Below are positions 25,213 through 34,878 of a stretch of 64,000 nt of DNA, piece after piece. The translations under genes were made by a program, and so were the position numbers. Under the pieces are notes generated by a model, which had not been told where the DNA came from, searched no databases, and saw nothing but the letters and a program-made list of their open reading frames with translations. This stretch comes from an uncultured Lachnospiraceae bacterium (GTDB lineage Bacteria > Bacillota > Clostridia > Lachnospirales > Lachnospiraceae), in assembly GCA_934364805.1 (NCBI GenBank), contig CAKRMH010000005.1, positions 1-64,000 on the forward strand. Direction: 5' to 3'. The first letter of the stretch is position 1, and the number at the start of each line of letters is the position of its first letter.

Positions 25213-26613
25213 ATGGAAGAGAAAAAATTAGGACTCGGAAGCGTTATATCCACTTCTGTAGGACTTGTAATCGCAACCAGCTGTCTGGTCTCACTCGGCC
25301 AGGGTGCTGGTGAAGTCGGAATCGTATTTATCGGAGCCATGGTCGTGGCCTGTCTTTTAAACCTGACTACAATCGGTTCTTTATCTGAATTAAACGCATT
25401 GATGCCGAATATAACCGGCGGGCTCGCACAATATACCTTAGCCTGCATGGGACCACTTCCTACGATCGTATCCATGGTCGGCGGCTATCTGATCTGTAAT
25501 ATCCTGTCTGCCGGAGTTGAAGCATCCATCTTCGCATATGCGATGTCACAGGTTATTCCGCTGCCGATCCCAAGTATTGTATACACGGCAGTCATGATGA
25601 TCATCGTCATGGTTGCGAACCTCCGCGGTGTTGACATGTTTGCCAAACTTCAGGATCTGGTCGCTTTTCTTCTGGTTGGATCCATGGTTGTCATGGGACT
25701 GATCGGAGTCTTTAAGCTTGGAACCGGTCAGGTTGTAACCCAGCCTGCCAATATGGCAACAAGTCCGTCGCAGGTCATCTCCATGACCGCAGTTGCATTC
25801 TGGCTGTTTATCGGAGCGGAATTTGCAATTCCAATCTCCGGTCAGGTCAAAAATGCGAAAAAAAATGTACCGCTTGGTATGTGCCTTGGTCTGATCATTA
25901 TCCTGATCATGCAGTCGGTCATGGTGCTTGGTTTTTATCATTACACCCCATGGACAGAGCTCGCAAACTCTGCTGCGCCACACATGCTTTACGGAGAACT
26001 TCTTCTTGGAAAAGCCGGAAAAATCTGGATGGCACTTGTCGCTGCCCTCGCCGTCATCAGCACCCAGAACTCCGGTGTCAACGGACTTGCCTACATTGGA
26101 CAGGGCATGGCAAAAATGAACATGCTGCCTCAGATTTTTGCCAAAACCAACAAACGCGGCGTTCCATTCTTTGGAGTCATCTCTATTTCGGTATCCATGT
26201 TTGTATTTGCCTATATCAGTGACGGTTCTTCTGATATGATCGAGTTTCTGATCCTTGTCGGTTCCGTTTTCTGGATGATTACATACATTTTTGCACACAT
26301 GGATGTACTGATCCTCCGTAAAAAAATGCCAAAAGCACCGAGAAGCTTTAAAGTTCCTTGTGGTCCGCTGTTCCCGCTCATCGGAATCATCGGAACCTCA
26401 TATATGATCTTCTATATCTCAACCGATCCTCACGAACGGCTGATGATCTGGCTGATCACAGGAATTACGATCATAGTTCTTGGTATTTACGCATTTTTCT
26501 GGACGAAATATCGTATGAAAATGCCTGTATTGAAAGCTGTTCCGATTGAAAAGGTTATGGCTATGGATAACGAGCTGTACTATAAAGCCCGGAAAAAACA
26601 TGGCATCTGGTAA
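25213..26613 (+). CDS. APC superfamily amino acid/amine permease
   Basis: This 466-residue protein has about 12 hydrophobic segments and an APC-type first helix (VISTSVGLVIATSCLVSLGQ, after the start). It probably imports the amino acid, imino acid or amine degraded by the upstream dehydrogenase. It is the last gene of the cluster and is convergent, 14 bp away, with the histidine kinase gene. The start is ATG 25213, 7 nt after AGGAGG. Confidence 0.88.
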   Translation: MEEKKLGLGSVISTSVGLVIATSCLVSLGQGAGEVGIVFIGAMVVACLLNLTTIGSLSELNALMPNITGGLAQYTLACMGPLPTIVSMVGGYLICNILSAGVEASIFAYAMSQVIPLPIPSIVYTAVMMIIVMVANLRGVDMFAKLQDLVAFLLVGSMVVMGLIGVFKLGTGQVVTQPANMATSPSQVISMTAVAFWLFIGAEFAIPISGQVKNAKKNVPLGMCLGLIIILIMQSVMVLGFYHYTPWTELANSAAPHMLYGELLLGKAGKIWMALVAALAVISTQNSGVNGLAYIGQGMAKMNMLPQIFAKTNKRGVPFFGVISISVSMFVFAYISDGSSDMIEFLILVGSVFWMITYIFAHMDVLILRKKMPKAPRSFKVPCGPLFPLIGIIGTSYMIFYISTDPHERLMIWLITGITIIVLGIYAFFWTKYRMKMPVLKAVPIEKVMAMDNELYYKARKKHGIW

Positions 26614-26627
26614 CCCATTCCCCTGTT

Positions 26628-28718
26628 TTATCTGAGGCGGTTTTCATTGATTGCCTGAATCATCATCTGTGCATCCAGAGGCTTGGATACATGTGCATTC
26701 ATACCAGCCTTCAGGCTTTGCTCAATATCATCTGAAAACGCATTGGCGCTCATGGCAATGACCGGAAGCGTCTTTGCGTCTTCTCTGTTCATATTCCGTA
26801 TCTCCCGTACTGCCTCAAGTCCATTCATCACCGGCATCCGAATATCCATAAACACAATATCAAACGTCCCAGGCTCTGTATTTTGTATCTGTTCCACCGC
26901 TTCTTTTCCGTTCCATGCTCCGGTGACTATTGCCCCGTGTTTTTCCAGAATAAATCTCAGGATCTCCATATTTAGGTCATTATCTTCTACCAGAAGGATA
27001 TGAAGTCCCTGTATGGACTCTATCTGATCCGGCGCCGCATTCTCCTGCTGACCCTGATGGTCAATCTCCAATGGAAGTGTGATCGTAAACGTCGTTCCTT
27101 CTCCAGGTTCACTTTGAAAACGAATGGTTCCTCCAAGCAGATCGACCAGCTTTTTTGAAATAGCAAGTCCCAGCCCAGTTCCGGAGTATGCGGTCCGTGC
27201 GCCGCTGTCTTCCTGGGCAAATGGTTCAAATGCATGCATCTGGAATTCCCCGCTCATTCCTTTTCCATTGTCTTCACAGGTCAGTTCGATCATGGTCGTT
27301 TCTCCATCTGAATAAAATTCTTTACATCCGACGGATACCCATCCGTTTTCATGATTGTATCTGATTGCATTGGTTCCGATATTCTGCAGAATCTGACGTA
27401 TGTGCAGTGGACTCCCCATATAACGTGTATGCATCAGTTCCGGGTTCCGTCTGATAAATTCCACTCCATGCTCCCGCGCCTGAATCTCCAGAAGGCTATC
27501 CACGTCGGTTAAAAGCGCCAGAAGATCAAATGGCTTACTCTCAAGCTGGATCTTCCCGGATTCCAGTTTATTCATATCCAGCACATCATTCACCAGATCA
27601 AGCAGAAAACCGGACGCAGAAACAATTTTATCAAGACATTCTTCCTGCTTTTTGCGGTCGTCCATATAATGCCTGCATATTTCAACCATTCCCTGGATTC
27701 CGTTGATCGGCGTACGTACATCATGGCTCATCCGCCGCAGGAAATCCGTTTTCGCTATATTGGCGCACTCAGCCTGCTGAGCTGCTTCCTTCAGTTGCTG
27801 CATGTTTTCACGGATCAGCCGGTCACGAAACAGTAAAAATCCCATACAGCCTAATGCATACACTGCCTCTCCGGCAACAAGTATTTTATTCCGGAAAGAA
27901 AACACCTCAGAACGTGGAAAAAATACATAGATCTGATAATTTTTTATTTTTTTTCTGCCTCCATACCAGCGTCCTCTCTCAGACTTCAGGCGAACCAGAT
28001 TATTTGTGTCCGAGTTGAACTGCCCTTTATAGAACCTTCTGCATTCTGCAACAGATCTGTTCTGGAGCGTTTCATCGTTGGAACTTAACACATTTACGCC
28101 ATCTGTAATGACTACCACACCATCCAGGTCAAAGGTAAATCCCTGAAACAGCGTTCCAATTGCAATGTCTCCGTTTTTTCCATCCGGAATCCGTTTTCTT
28201 TCATAGGCAATGACGATCCCAGGGGCATCCGTTCTTGCCACAGCTGTAAAGTCATAGTCACTGCCATCCTTTTCGATACGGGTCATATAGGTTTTCTTCG
28301 GATATTGCAGAATATCCCGTACCACATTACTTTGGATCATATCACCCCAGAACGTATCCGCATCATCCATCTCCCCGGTCTGGTATACACAATCCATAGC
28401 TTCATCCAGAATGAGGATTCCACTCAGTCTCTGATCATACAAATAATCCGGGATCATTTCTTCCCAGCAATACGTCTCTTCTTCCAGTTTCTGGCGCAGC
28501 TCGGTTGTCTTGTCGAGAAGGCGGTACAGACTTTTTACCTCGTCATTTGCCTTATATGCATCGTATCTTGCTACGTGCTCCTGTACAAATGCATAGGTCT
28601 CCCTCTGTACCCGATGCATCCTCGCAAGATCAGAACAGGTAAATACCTTATATCCGGTCATAAAAAGCAGGATTGCGATCAGAAACAGGATCAGAATTGT
28701 TTTCTGAAATTGCTTCAT
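26628..28718 (-). CDS. Hybrid sensor histidine kinase/response regulator
   Basis: This 696-residue membrane kinase has a first transmembrane helix at about 7-24, an extracellular region to about 277, a second helix at 279-297, a HisKA domain with His332 in MSHDVRTPINGI, a HATPase domain (EDNGKGMSG, GTGLGLAIS), and a C-terminal receiver domain with Asp625 in FMDIRMPVMNG. There is no HPt or output domain, so it must pass phosphate to another protein. Its ATG overlaps the stop of the binding-protein gene by 4 bp, so the two probably form one sensor. Confidence 0.92.
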   Translation of the reverse strand: MKQFQKTILILFLIAILLFMTGYKVFTCSDLARMHRVQRETYAFVQEHVARYDAYKANDEVKSLYRLLDKTTELRQKLEEETYCWEEMIPDYLYDQRLSGILILDEAMDCVYQTGEMDDADTFWGDMIQSNVVRDILQYPKKTYMTRIEKDGSDYDFTAVARTDAPGIVIAYERKRIPDGKNGDIAIGTLFQGFTFDLDGVVVITDGVNVLSSNDETLQNRSVAECRRFYKGQFNSDTNNLVRLKSERGRWYGGRKKIKNYQIYVFFPRSEVFSFRNKILVAGEAVYALGCMGFLLFRDRLIRENMQQLKEAAQQAECANIAKTDFLRRMSHDVRTPINGIQGMVEICRHYMDDRKKQEECLDKIVSASGFLLDLVNDVLDMNKLESGKIQLESKPFDLLALLTDVDSLLEIQAREHGVEFIRRNPELMHTRYMGSPLHIRQILQNIGTNAIRYNHENGWVSVGCKEFYSDGETTMIELTCEDNGKGMSGEFQMHAFEPFAQEDSGARTAYSGTGLGLAISKKLVDLLGGTIRFQSEPGEGTTFTITLPLEIDHQGQQENAAPDQIESIQGLHILLVEDNDLNMEILRFILEKHGAIVTGAWNGKEAVEQIQNTEPGTFDIVFMDIRMPVMNGLEAVREIRNMNREDAKTLPVIAMSANAFSDDIEQSLKAGMNAHVSKPLDAQMMIQAINENRLR

Positions 28719-29536
28719 GTCTCTGTGTCCTCCATGATCATGTCGCTTTCGAGACCATATTTGTGCAGGATCTTCTGCATAGCTCCATCTGCCTGCATTT
28801 CCCGTAACGTATCCGTCAGTTTCTCTGCGAGTCTGGTATCTGTCCCCTTTTGAAATGCTACTCCAAGCTCTGAAATATACAGACTCTGATCTAACATGCG
28901 ATATGCACCCGGATCTGACTGCACGAACGTATTCAGCGCACTTTTATGCCCTGCAATAGCATCCGTATATTCCTTCCGAAGGCTCGCATACAATTCCTCC
29001 ATCGTAGACATGCTGTATACCGTCTGGACTTCCGGGATTCTTGGATCGTCTCCATACAGCAGAACTTCCTCCGGCTTACTCGTTGCCTGGACAGAAATAC
29101 GCTTTCCAGCCAGATCCTGTAATGTCCGGATGTCACTGTCTTTTGCAACGACAATGACCTGGCTGCTGTGCAGATACGGTCCTGCCCAGTCATAGTCATT
29201 TTCCCTTCCCGTCATGGTAAAACATCCCCAGAGACAATCCACTTTTCCACTTTCAAGATAGTCATTTTTCTGTTCCCATGGAATCTTTTTAAATACTGGC
29301 GCATATCCCATACGCCGGCACGCTTCGACAGCAATCTCCACATCAATTCCCGCTGGTTTTCCGTCTTCATCCTGATAATTATATGGTTCATAATCATCAC
29401 TCCCTATGATCAGCTCCGGAAGCTCCCTTTCCGGCTGAAATGTCTTCTCATTTCTGCTGTCTCCATCGACTGGAAACATGATAAAAAGCATGATTCCGAC
29501 CATCATGCATATCCAGTATTTTACAAATTTTCTCAT
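28715..29536 (-). CDS. Membrane-anchored solute-binding protein paired with the histidine kinase
   Basis: This protein of about 273 residues is a family 3 periplasmic-binding-type domain (ELIIGSDDYEPYNYQDEDGK, then GIDVEIAVEACRRMG). It has an N-terminal hydrophobic segment but no lipobox cysteine, so it may be a membrane-anchored or secreted sensor subunit rather than a transporter component. No permease or ATPase is next to it; the hybrid kinase is. The frame is open to 29587, but that part lies in the upstream terminator hairpin, so the ATG at 29536 is chosen despite a weak ribosome binding site. Confidence 0.8.
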   Translation of the reverse strand: MRKFVKYWICMMVGIMLFIMFPVDGDSRNEKTFQPERELPELIIGSDDYEPYNYQDEDGKPAGIDVEIAVEACRRMGYAPVFKKIPWEQKNDYLESGKVDCLWGCFTMTGRENDYDWAGPYLHSSQVIVVAKDSDIRTLQDLAGKRISVQATSKPEEVLLYGDDPRIPEVQTVYSMSTMEELYASLRKEYTDAIAGHKSALNTFVQSDPGAYRMLDQSLYISELGVAFQKGTDTRLAEKLTDTLREMQADGAMQKILHKYGLESDMIMEDTET

Positions 29537-29554
29537 ATATTTTATTGTAGTAAA

Positions 29555-29584
29555 ACCCCTGTGCAAAATCAATTGCACAGGGGT
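29555..29584 (-). terminator. Terminator after the UMF1-like gene
   Basis: A 12-bp perfect stem (ACCCCTGTGCAA / TTGCACAGGGGT) with a six-base loop is followed on the minus strand by TTTACTACAATAAAA. It lies 6 bp after the stop codon. Confidence 0.85.
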
Positions 29585-29590
29585 CAAAAG

Positions 29591-30262
29591 TCATCGACAA
29601 ATACCGACAGAATATGACGTTTTCTCTGTTTTTCCTTGTAATACAAATACCAGAAATCCAATGACAAACATTACAGCGATTGCTGCTACGCCGGCTTTGG
29701 ACGTATGAAAAAGCTGTGTAGTGATTCCCATTGCAGCTGTTCCACTGATTCCAATATTGCCAGCCTGAAGGATCAGCACAAGACTTATCACAAAAGGAAC
29801 ACAGCTTCCAATGTATCCCCATGCGTATCCATGCGATGACACTTCATCCATTCGTTCATCCGTTGTCACGTCAACCAGCATTGAATCATAAAAGATCAGG
29901 CTTCCTGCAAATCCCACCTTTGCAAGCACAAAGATCACAAGGAAGATCAGCCATGTTGCCGGAACTGAAAGTGCTGCGCATCCGAGAACTCCCATCATCA
30001 TGAAAAAAGTAAACAATGGTTTTTTATGATTGCGGTTATCCGCCAGGGTTCCAAGTGTAGGTCCAAGGATCGCAACGATCACGGTTGAAATTGAGATCGC
30101 ATAGCTTAAATATGCCGTAGAATCTGCATCACTTATGCCTGCTGCAGCCGCCATATTCTTAAAATAAATTGGTATGATCGTTGAAACAAGAAGTGCAAAT
30201 GCAGAATTTCCAACATCATACAAGATCCAGAATTTTTCCAGTTTTGTTAATTTCCCGTTCAT
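29591..30262 (-). pseudogene. UMF1 family MFS transporter with in-frame internal deletion
   Basis: The product has only 223 residues where UMF1/YxiO-type transporters have about 420-450. Residues 1-180 match the N-terminal half (LEKFWILYDVGNSAFALLVS onward, about five membrane helices). After AAMGITTQLFHTSKAG the sequence resembles the last membrane helix of the family, ending in a short charged tail. The two halves are joined in frame near residue 182, so about 200 residues of the central and C-terminal domain are missing. It cannot form a full 12-helix transporter and is probably non-functional, although the frame and terminator are intact. Confidence 0.7.
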
Positions 30263-30365
30263 TTTATACTCCGTATACTCCTTATTTGTTTTATATCTGA
30301 AGTATAACGCAGTGATGTAAAATCCACATTCCTGTTCTTGTAAATATTATGTAATTTTTGAATTT

Positions 30366-31001
30366 TTAAAATCCAAGGTTCTCGTCTACCAGAATAATCT
30401 TGAAGCGGCCTTTTACGCGGCTGAACCTTGTCGTCAGTATCTGACAGCAGATACACTGAGGACTCTTGCAGTCAAAACAGGTTCCATTCTTAGAGCATGG
30501 TGTATCAATACCAAAACGCTGTGCATTGAACGGCGCAGCCTCATTTCTTGCCCGGCTCATCGCGTCTGCCTCTGTTTTTACGATCTTATTCATTCCCACG
30601 ATCAAAAGTACGTTCTTTGGTCCATAGGCATAGGCAGCCACACGGTTTGCATAGCCATCGATATTAATGAACACGCCATTTTCACTCATGGCATTCACAC
30701 TTCCTAAAAACCAGTCTGCCGAAAAAGCCCTGAGTGCAATCTCTTCTTTCTCCTCCTGCGTATTGACACGGTCTCTGTCATAAAATACATAATCTCCGCT
30801 TGAAACTGCATCATAAAGTCCGCATTCCTTTACGGAAGCTGCCCCGCCCATGGATATCGTGCTTCCTTTTGGGATCAGCTCCAGTGCCTTCTTTACCGCC
30901 TCTTCCTTTGTCTCTACGTAATAAGCCTCCATATTTCTGGATTCCAGTGCCTGTACTACACGTTTTCCAAGCACCTCATTTCTCATCTGTCTTACGTCCA
31001 T
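30366..31001 (-). CDS. LUD domain protein
   Basis: This 211-residue LUD (lactate utilisation, formerly DUF162) protein contains GSTISMGGAASVKECGLYDA and the ADWFLGSVNAMSENG motif. Near its C-terminus a cysteine-rich stretch (PCSKNGTCFDCKSPQCICC) could bind metal or an Fe-S cluster. Stand-alone LUD proteins of this type are common in Clostridia; their role is not established, and no lutA/lutB partners are present. Confidence 0.85.
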   Translation of the reverse strand: MDVRQMRNEVLGKRVVQALESRNMEAYYVETKEEAVKKALELIPKGSTISMGGAASVKECGLYDAVSSGDYVFYDRDRVNTQEEKEEIALRAFSADWFLGSVNAMSENGVFINIDGYANRVAAYAYGPKNVLLIVGMNKIVKTEADAMSRARNEAAPFNAQRFGIDTPCSKNGTCFDCKSPQCICCQILTTRFSRVKGRFKIILVDENLGF

Positions 31002-31115
31002 CTCTTGCCTCCTGATTTCCTGTTTCAGGAATTGTTTTACTGAAACTTTTTCTCAATTATACAATGTTTTCGTAAAACAGAAAAGGCTCTATTCTGGAAA
31101 GAAGTATATCCACTT

Positions 31116-33386
31116 CTAGTTTTCTTCGCGGATGATCTGTGCCGCCTGAACCAGATTCCAAAGGCTTGCTTTTGTCTCGCTTTCTCCACGGGTTTTCAGT
31201 CCACAGTCCGGGTTAACCCAGAGTTTATCCGGCTCAATCTTATGAAGCATTTTATGCAGGGCATCCACGATCTCCTGAACGGAAGGAACACGTGGAGAGT
31301 GAATATCATATACACCTGGTCCGACTTCTGTCTCAAAATGGTTCTCACGCAGTGCATCAAGGATCAGCAGATCCGAACGGGAAGCCTCAAAAGTGATGAC
31401 GTCAGCATCCATCTGATCGATTGCAGGAATAATATCTGTAAACTCACTATAACACATATGCGTATGTATCTGTGTATCCGCTTTTACACCACTGTGTACA
31501 AGGCAAAACGCCGGGATTGCCCAATCCAGATACTTACTGTTCCAGTCGGATCTGCGAAGCGGGAGTTTTTCTCTTAATGCAGCCTCGTCAATCTGGATGA
31601 TGCAGATTCCATTTTTCTCAAGATCTAATACTTCATCACGGATGGCAAGTGCAATCTGTGTAACGGATGTCTCCGGTGCAATATCTTCTCTCGGGAATGA
31701 CCAGTTAAAGATGGTAACCGGGCCAGTAAGCATACCTTTCATCGGATGGTCTGTCAGTGACTGTGCATACACAGACCAGGATACCGTGATCGGATTTTTT
31801 CTGGAAACATCGCCCCAGATGATTGGCGGTTTTACGCATCTTGTTCCATAGGACTGCACCCAGGCTTTCTCTGTAAACAGATATCCATCCAGAGATTCTC
31901 CAAAATACTCTACCATATCATTTCTTTCATATTCCCCGTGAACAAGAACATCCAGACCGATCTCTTCCTGCAGTTTTACGCACTCTGCAATCTTATCCTG
32001 ATTGAACTTTACATATTGCTCATTTGTGATCTGGCCCTTTTTCCATGCCGCACGGCTGGCCTTTACCTCTTTGGTCTGAGGGAAGGAACCGATTGTAGTT
32101 GTCGGGAAAAGTGGAAGATGAAGCTCTTTTTTCTGAAGTGCCTGTCTTGCGGTTCTCTTTGGCAGACGCTCATAATCTGATTTTCGGATTTTTGCCACAC
32201 GCTCAGTAACTTCCGGGTTCCTGCATTTGCGGTCTGCTTCAAATAATGCCTTATTTTCCTGATATTCCGGACTTGATTCATAATCTTTCCAGTCTGCTAA
32301 TCCACCAAGTTCATGAAGTTCTTTCAGTTTTTCCACAGCAAAAGCAAAATATTTTGTATAATCGGTGGAAAGTTTTGTCTCGTTTGCCAGTGTAAACGGA
32401 ACATGAAGCAGGGAGCATGATGTACTTAACACCGTGTTGATTCCAGCCTCTTTTAATCCACTGAGTATTTTTAATGTTTTTTCATAATGATTTTTCCAGA
32501 TATTCTTACCGTTGACGAGTCCTGCAAATAAGATCTTATCTGCCGGGAAACCATTCTCTGCCACAAGATCTGCAGTCTGTACCCCCTCTATAAAATCCAG
32601 TCCGATCCCGTCAACATCAAGTGCTGTCAGATCCTTGTAAACATCGCTTACATCTCCAAAATAGGTCTGAAGTAACACCTTTACGCCGCCTTTTCTGGCG
32701 AGGAGTTCCTTGTACATCTGAAGGAAACATGCCCTGTCAGCTTCGGTTACATCCTGCACGAGGCATGGCTCATCAAACTGCACCCAGTCTACACCACGTT
32801 TGTCTGCTTCCTGTAAAAATGTGCTGTATGCAGCAACCAGTTCTTCCACATAGGAAGCCTTATCTCTGTTTCCAACGGTTCTTGCCAGTTTTAAAAATGT
32901 ATACGGACCTGCGAAAACCGGCTTTGCATTGATTCCAAGTGCTTTTGCCTCTTCCCACTCAGAAAATACCTTGCTTCCGTCAAACGCAATCTGGGCATCG
33001 TCTTCAAGTTCTGGAACAATGTAATGATAGTTGGTATTAAACCATTTTTTCATGGCAAGCGCTTTTACATCACCGTCTGCTGCCTGATGTCCTCTGGCCA
33101 TTGCAAAATAGGTATCCAGTGGAGACGCCTGAAGCGCACGGTATCTTTTCGGGATCACGCCAAGCGCATATGCGGTATCCAGCAATCCATCATAGAAGGA
33201 AAAGTCATTACATGGAATGCTGTCGATTCCAGCTGTTTTTAACAGTCCCCAGTTTTTTTTTCTTAAGTCCTTCGCTGTATTCTGCAGTTCTTCCTCTGTG
33301 ATCTGCTTTTTAAAATATTTCTCGGTCGTAAACTTTAATTCTCTGAGAGCTCCGACTCTCGGAAACCCAATAACAGATGTTTTCAT
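31116..33386 (-). CDS. metE: Cobalamin-independent methionine synthase
   Basis: This protein of about 756 residues is full length for MetE, with two TIM barrels. It transfers a methyl group from methyltetrahydrofolate polyglutamate to homocysteine. Zinc ligands are visible in THMCYSEF (His, Cys) and NPDCGLKTRGE (Cys), and the family motif TTTIGSFPQT opens the C-terminal barrel. GGAG lies 10 nt before the ATG at 33386 and only 1 nt before the alternative at 33395, so the former is chosen. The 139-bp upstream gap shows no S-box or T-box. Confidence 0.96.
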   Translation of the reverse strand: MKTSVIGFPRVGALRELKFTTEKYFKKQITEEELQNTAKDLRKKNWGLLKTAGIDSIPCNDFSFYDGLLDTAYALGVIPKRYRALQASPLDTYFAMARGHQAADGDVKALAMKKWFNTNYHYIVPELEDDAQIAFDGSKVFSEWEEAKALGINAKPVFAGPYTFLKLARTVGNRDKASYVEELVAAYSTFLQEADKRGVDWVQFDEPCLVQDVTEADRACFLQMYKELLARKGGVKVLLQTYFGDVSDVYKDLTALDVDGIGLDFIEGVQTADLVAENGFPADKILFAGLVNGKNIWKNHYEKTLKILSGLKEAGINTVLSTSCSLLHVPFTLANETKLSTDYTKYFAFAVEKLKELHELGGLADWKDYESSPEYQENKALFEADRKCRNPEVTERVAKIRKSDYERLPKRTARQALQKKELHLPLFPTTTIGSFPQTKEVKASRAAWKKGQITNEQYVKFNQDKIAECVKLQEEIGLDVLVHGEYERNDMVEYFGESLDGYLFTEKAWVQSYGTRCVKPPIIWGDVSRKNPITVSWSVYAQSLTDHPMKGMLTGPVTIFNWSFPREDIAPETSVTQIALAIRDEVLDLEKNGICIIQIDEAALREKLPLRRSDWNSKYLDWAIPAFCLVHSGVKADTQIHTHMCYSEFTDIIPAIDQMDADVITFEASRSDLLILDALRENHFETEVGPGVYDIHSPRVPSVQEIVDALHKMLHKIEPDKLWVNPDCGLKTRGESETKASLWNLVQAAQIIREEN

Positions 33387-33525
33387 AGTGTGCATTCTCC
33401 TTTACCCAGAATCTGTGTTGATTTGTTACCACTATTCTAAACAGAAAATGTTTCATCTGTATAATACATAAAAAATGCCGTTTGCCATAGATTTTTCCTA
33501 TAACAAGCGACATTTATGTAAGATT

Positions 33526-34851
33526 TTACAAGTTTTTCCGTAATCGGTTCCAGATCAGTATAGATATAATGACTGCGATCCAGTCTGTCAGTGCCTGTCC
33601 GTAGATCACACCATTTAATCCCAGACATGCATTGAGAAGATAGAGAAGCGGGATCAGAAGCACTCCCTGTCTTAACACCGACAAAATCGTTGCCGAAAGC
33701 GCATTTCCAACCGACTGCATACAGTTCATGTTCATAAACAGGATTCCGATCACCGGTCCGGAGATCATATATGCGACCAGCATCTGCACTCCATAATGTA
33801 TTACCTCCGGATCATTGATAAAGATCCGGATGATCGGCTCACGCAGTACAAAAAACAATACGGTCGCAAGGATTCCTACGATCAGGCAGCATTTCTTTGT
33901 ATAACGTTCGACCTCTACAAACCGCTCGCGGTTCCCTGCGCCGAAATTATATCCAAGAAGCGGCTGGACGCCGTTTGCAAGTCCCATCTGAAGGAATGTA
34001 ATGAACATATTTGCCTTAAACACGATTCCAATCGCTGCCACCGGAGCATTTCCATAGGCAACCAGAATCTGGTTCAGTACAATAGTTGAAACGCTCATAA
34101 GCATCGAAAAGATTGCAGTTGGGAACCCGATTCTGCACACACTCGCGGGAATAGAATCCTTTAATGTAAAGTCTCTCATGTGAATGGAAAATACTTTGCT
34201 TTTCCGGAGAAAATACCACAGAAAATATCCGCAGGCCAATATGTTTCCAATCGTTGTCGCAATGGCTGCTCCGGCCGCTCCCAATCCAAATCCTGTGATC
34301 ATGACCGGGTCAAGTACAATATTGACAACGGTTCCGATCATACTTCCGATCATCGCCTCTTTGCTTGCCCCTTCCGCACGAACAACAAAACTTGCCGCTG
34401 CTGACCAGATGATAAAAGGTGCTCCATATGCGATATGGAATGTATATCCCTTTGCAAGTTCATATGTCTGCGCATCCGCACCAAACATGTTTAAAATCGG
34501 ATTCATAAAGCACATGAGTATGACACAAAGGCAGATTCCAATTGCAAGCGATGCATATATTACAAATGCGGACGCATTTCTGACACGTTTACCGTTCTGC
34601 TCTCCCATCGCTATAGACGCGACTGCACATCCACCCATTCCGAGCATGTTTGCAAACGCCATAAACAGAATGAAGATCGGGTTTGTCAGGCTTACCGCTG
34701 CAACCTGAAGGGAATCACCCGTCTGCCCTACAAAAAATGTATCAGCCATATTGTATACAACAGTTACCAGGCTGCTGATCACACTTGGTACCGCCATTTT
34801 TGCAACAGCCTTCGATACCTTAAGGCTGCTCATCAATTCGTTTTCTTCCAT
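33526..34851 (-). CDS. MATE family efflux transporter
   Basis: This protein of about 441 residues has 12 predicted membrane segments and the MATE repeat signatures (PSVISSLVTVVYNMADTFFV; GFPTAIFSMLMS). It would export cationic drugs or metabolites using Na+ or H+. It follows a MarR regulator by 27 bp and is probably controlled by it. The start at 34851 is chosen because AGAGG lies between it and the upstream in-frame ATG at 34872. Confidence 0.92.
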   Translation of the reverse strand: MEENELMSSLKVSKAVAKMAVPSVISSLVTVVYNMADTFFVGQTGDSLQVAAVSLTNPIFILFMAFANMLGMGGCAVASIAMGEQNGKRVRNASAFVIYASLAIGICLCVILMCFMNPILNMFGADAQTYELAKGYTFHIAYGAPFIIWSAAASFVVRAEGASKEAMIGSMIGTVVNIVLDPVMITGFGLGAAGAAIATTIGNILACGYFLWYFLRKSKVFSIHMRDFTLKDSIPASVCRIGFPTAIFSMLMSVSTIVLNQILVAYGNAPVAAIGIVFKANMFITFLQMGLANGVQPLLGYNFGAGNRERFVEVERYTKKCCLIVGILATVLFFVLREPIIRIFINDPEVIHYGVQMLVAYMISGPVIGILFMNMNCMQSVGNALSATILSVLRQGVLLIPLLYLLNACLGLNGVIYGQALTDWIAVIISILIWNRLRKNL

Positions 34852-34878
34852 ATTGCAGTTACCTCTTTCCAATGATTT

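Noticed and set aside
25546..26298. 250-residue minus-strand frame
   Set aside because: Antisense shadow of the APC permease; rich in His, Asp and Lys with no domain.
33387..33525. Possible S-box or T-box riboswitch before metE
   Set aside because: The gap is only about 140 bp and shows neither the SAM-I core nor a T-box motif.
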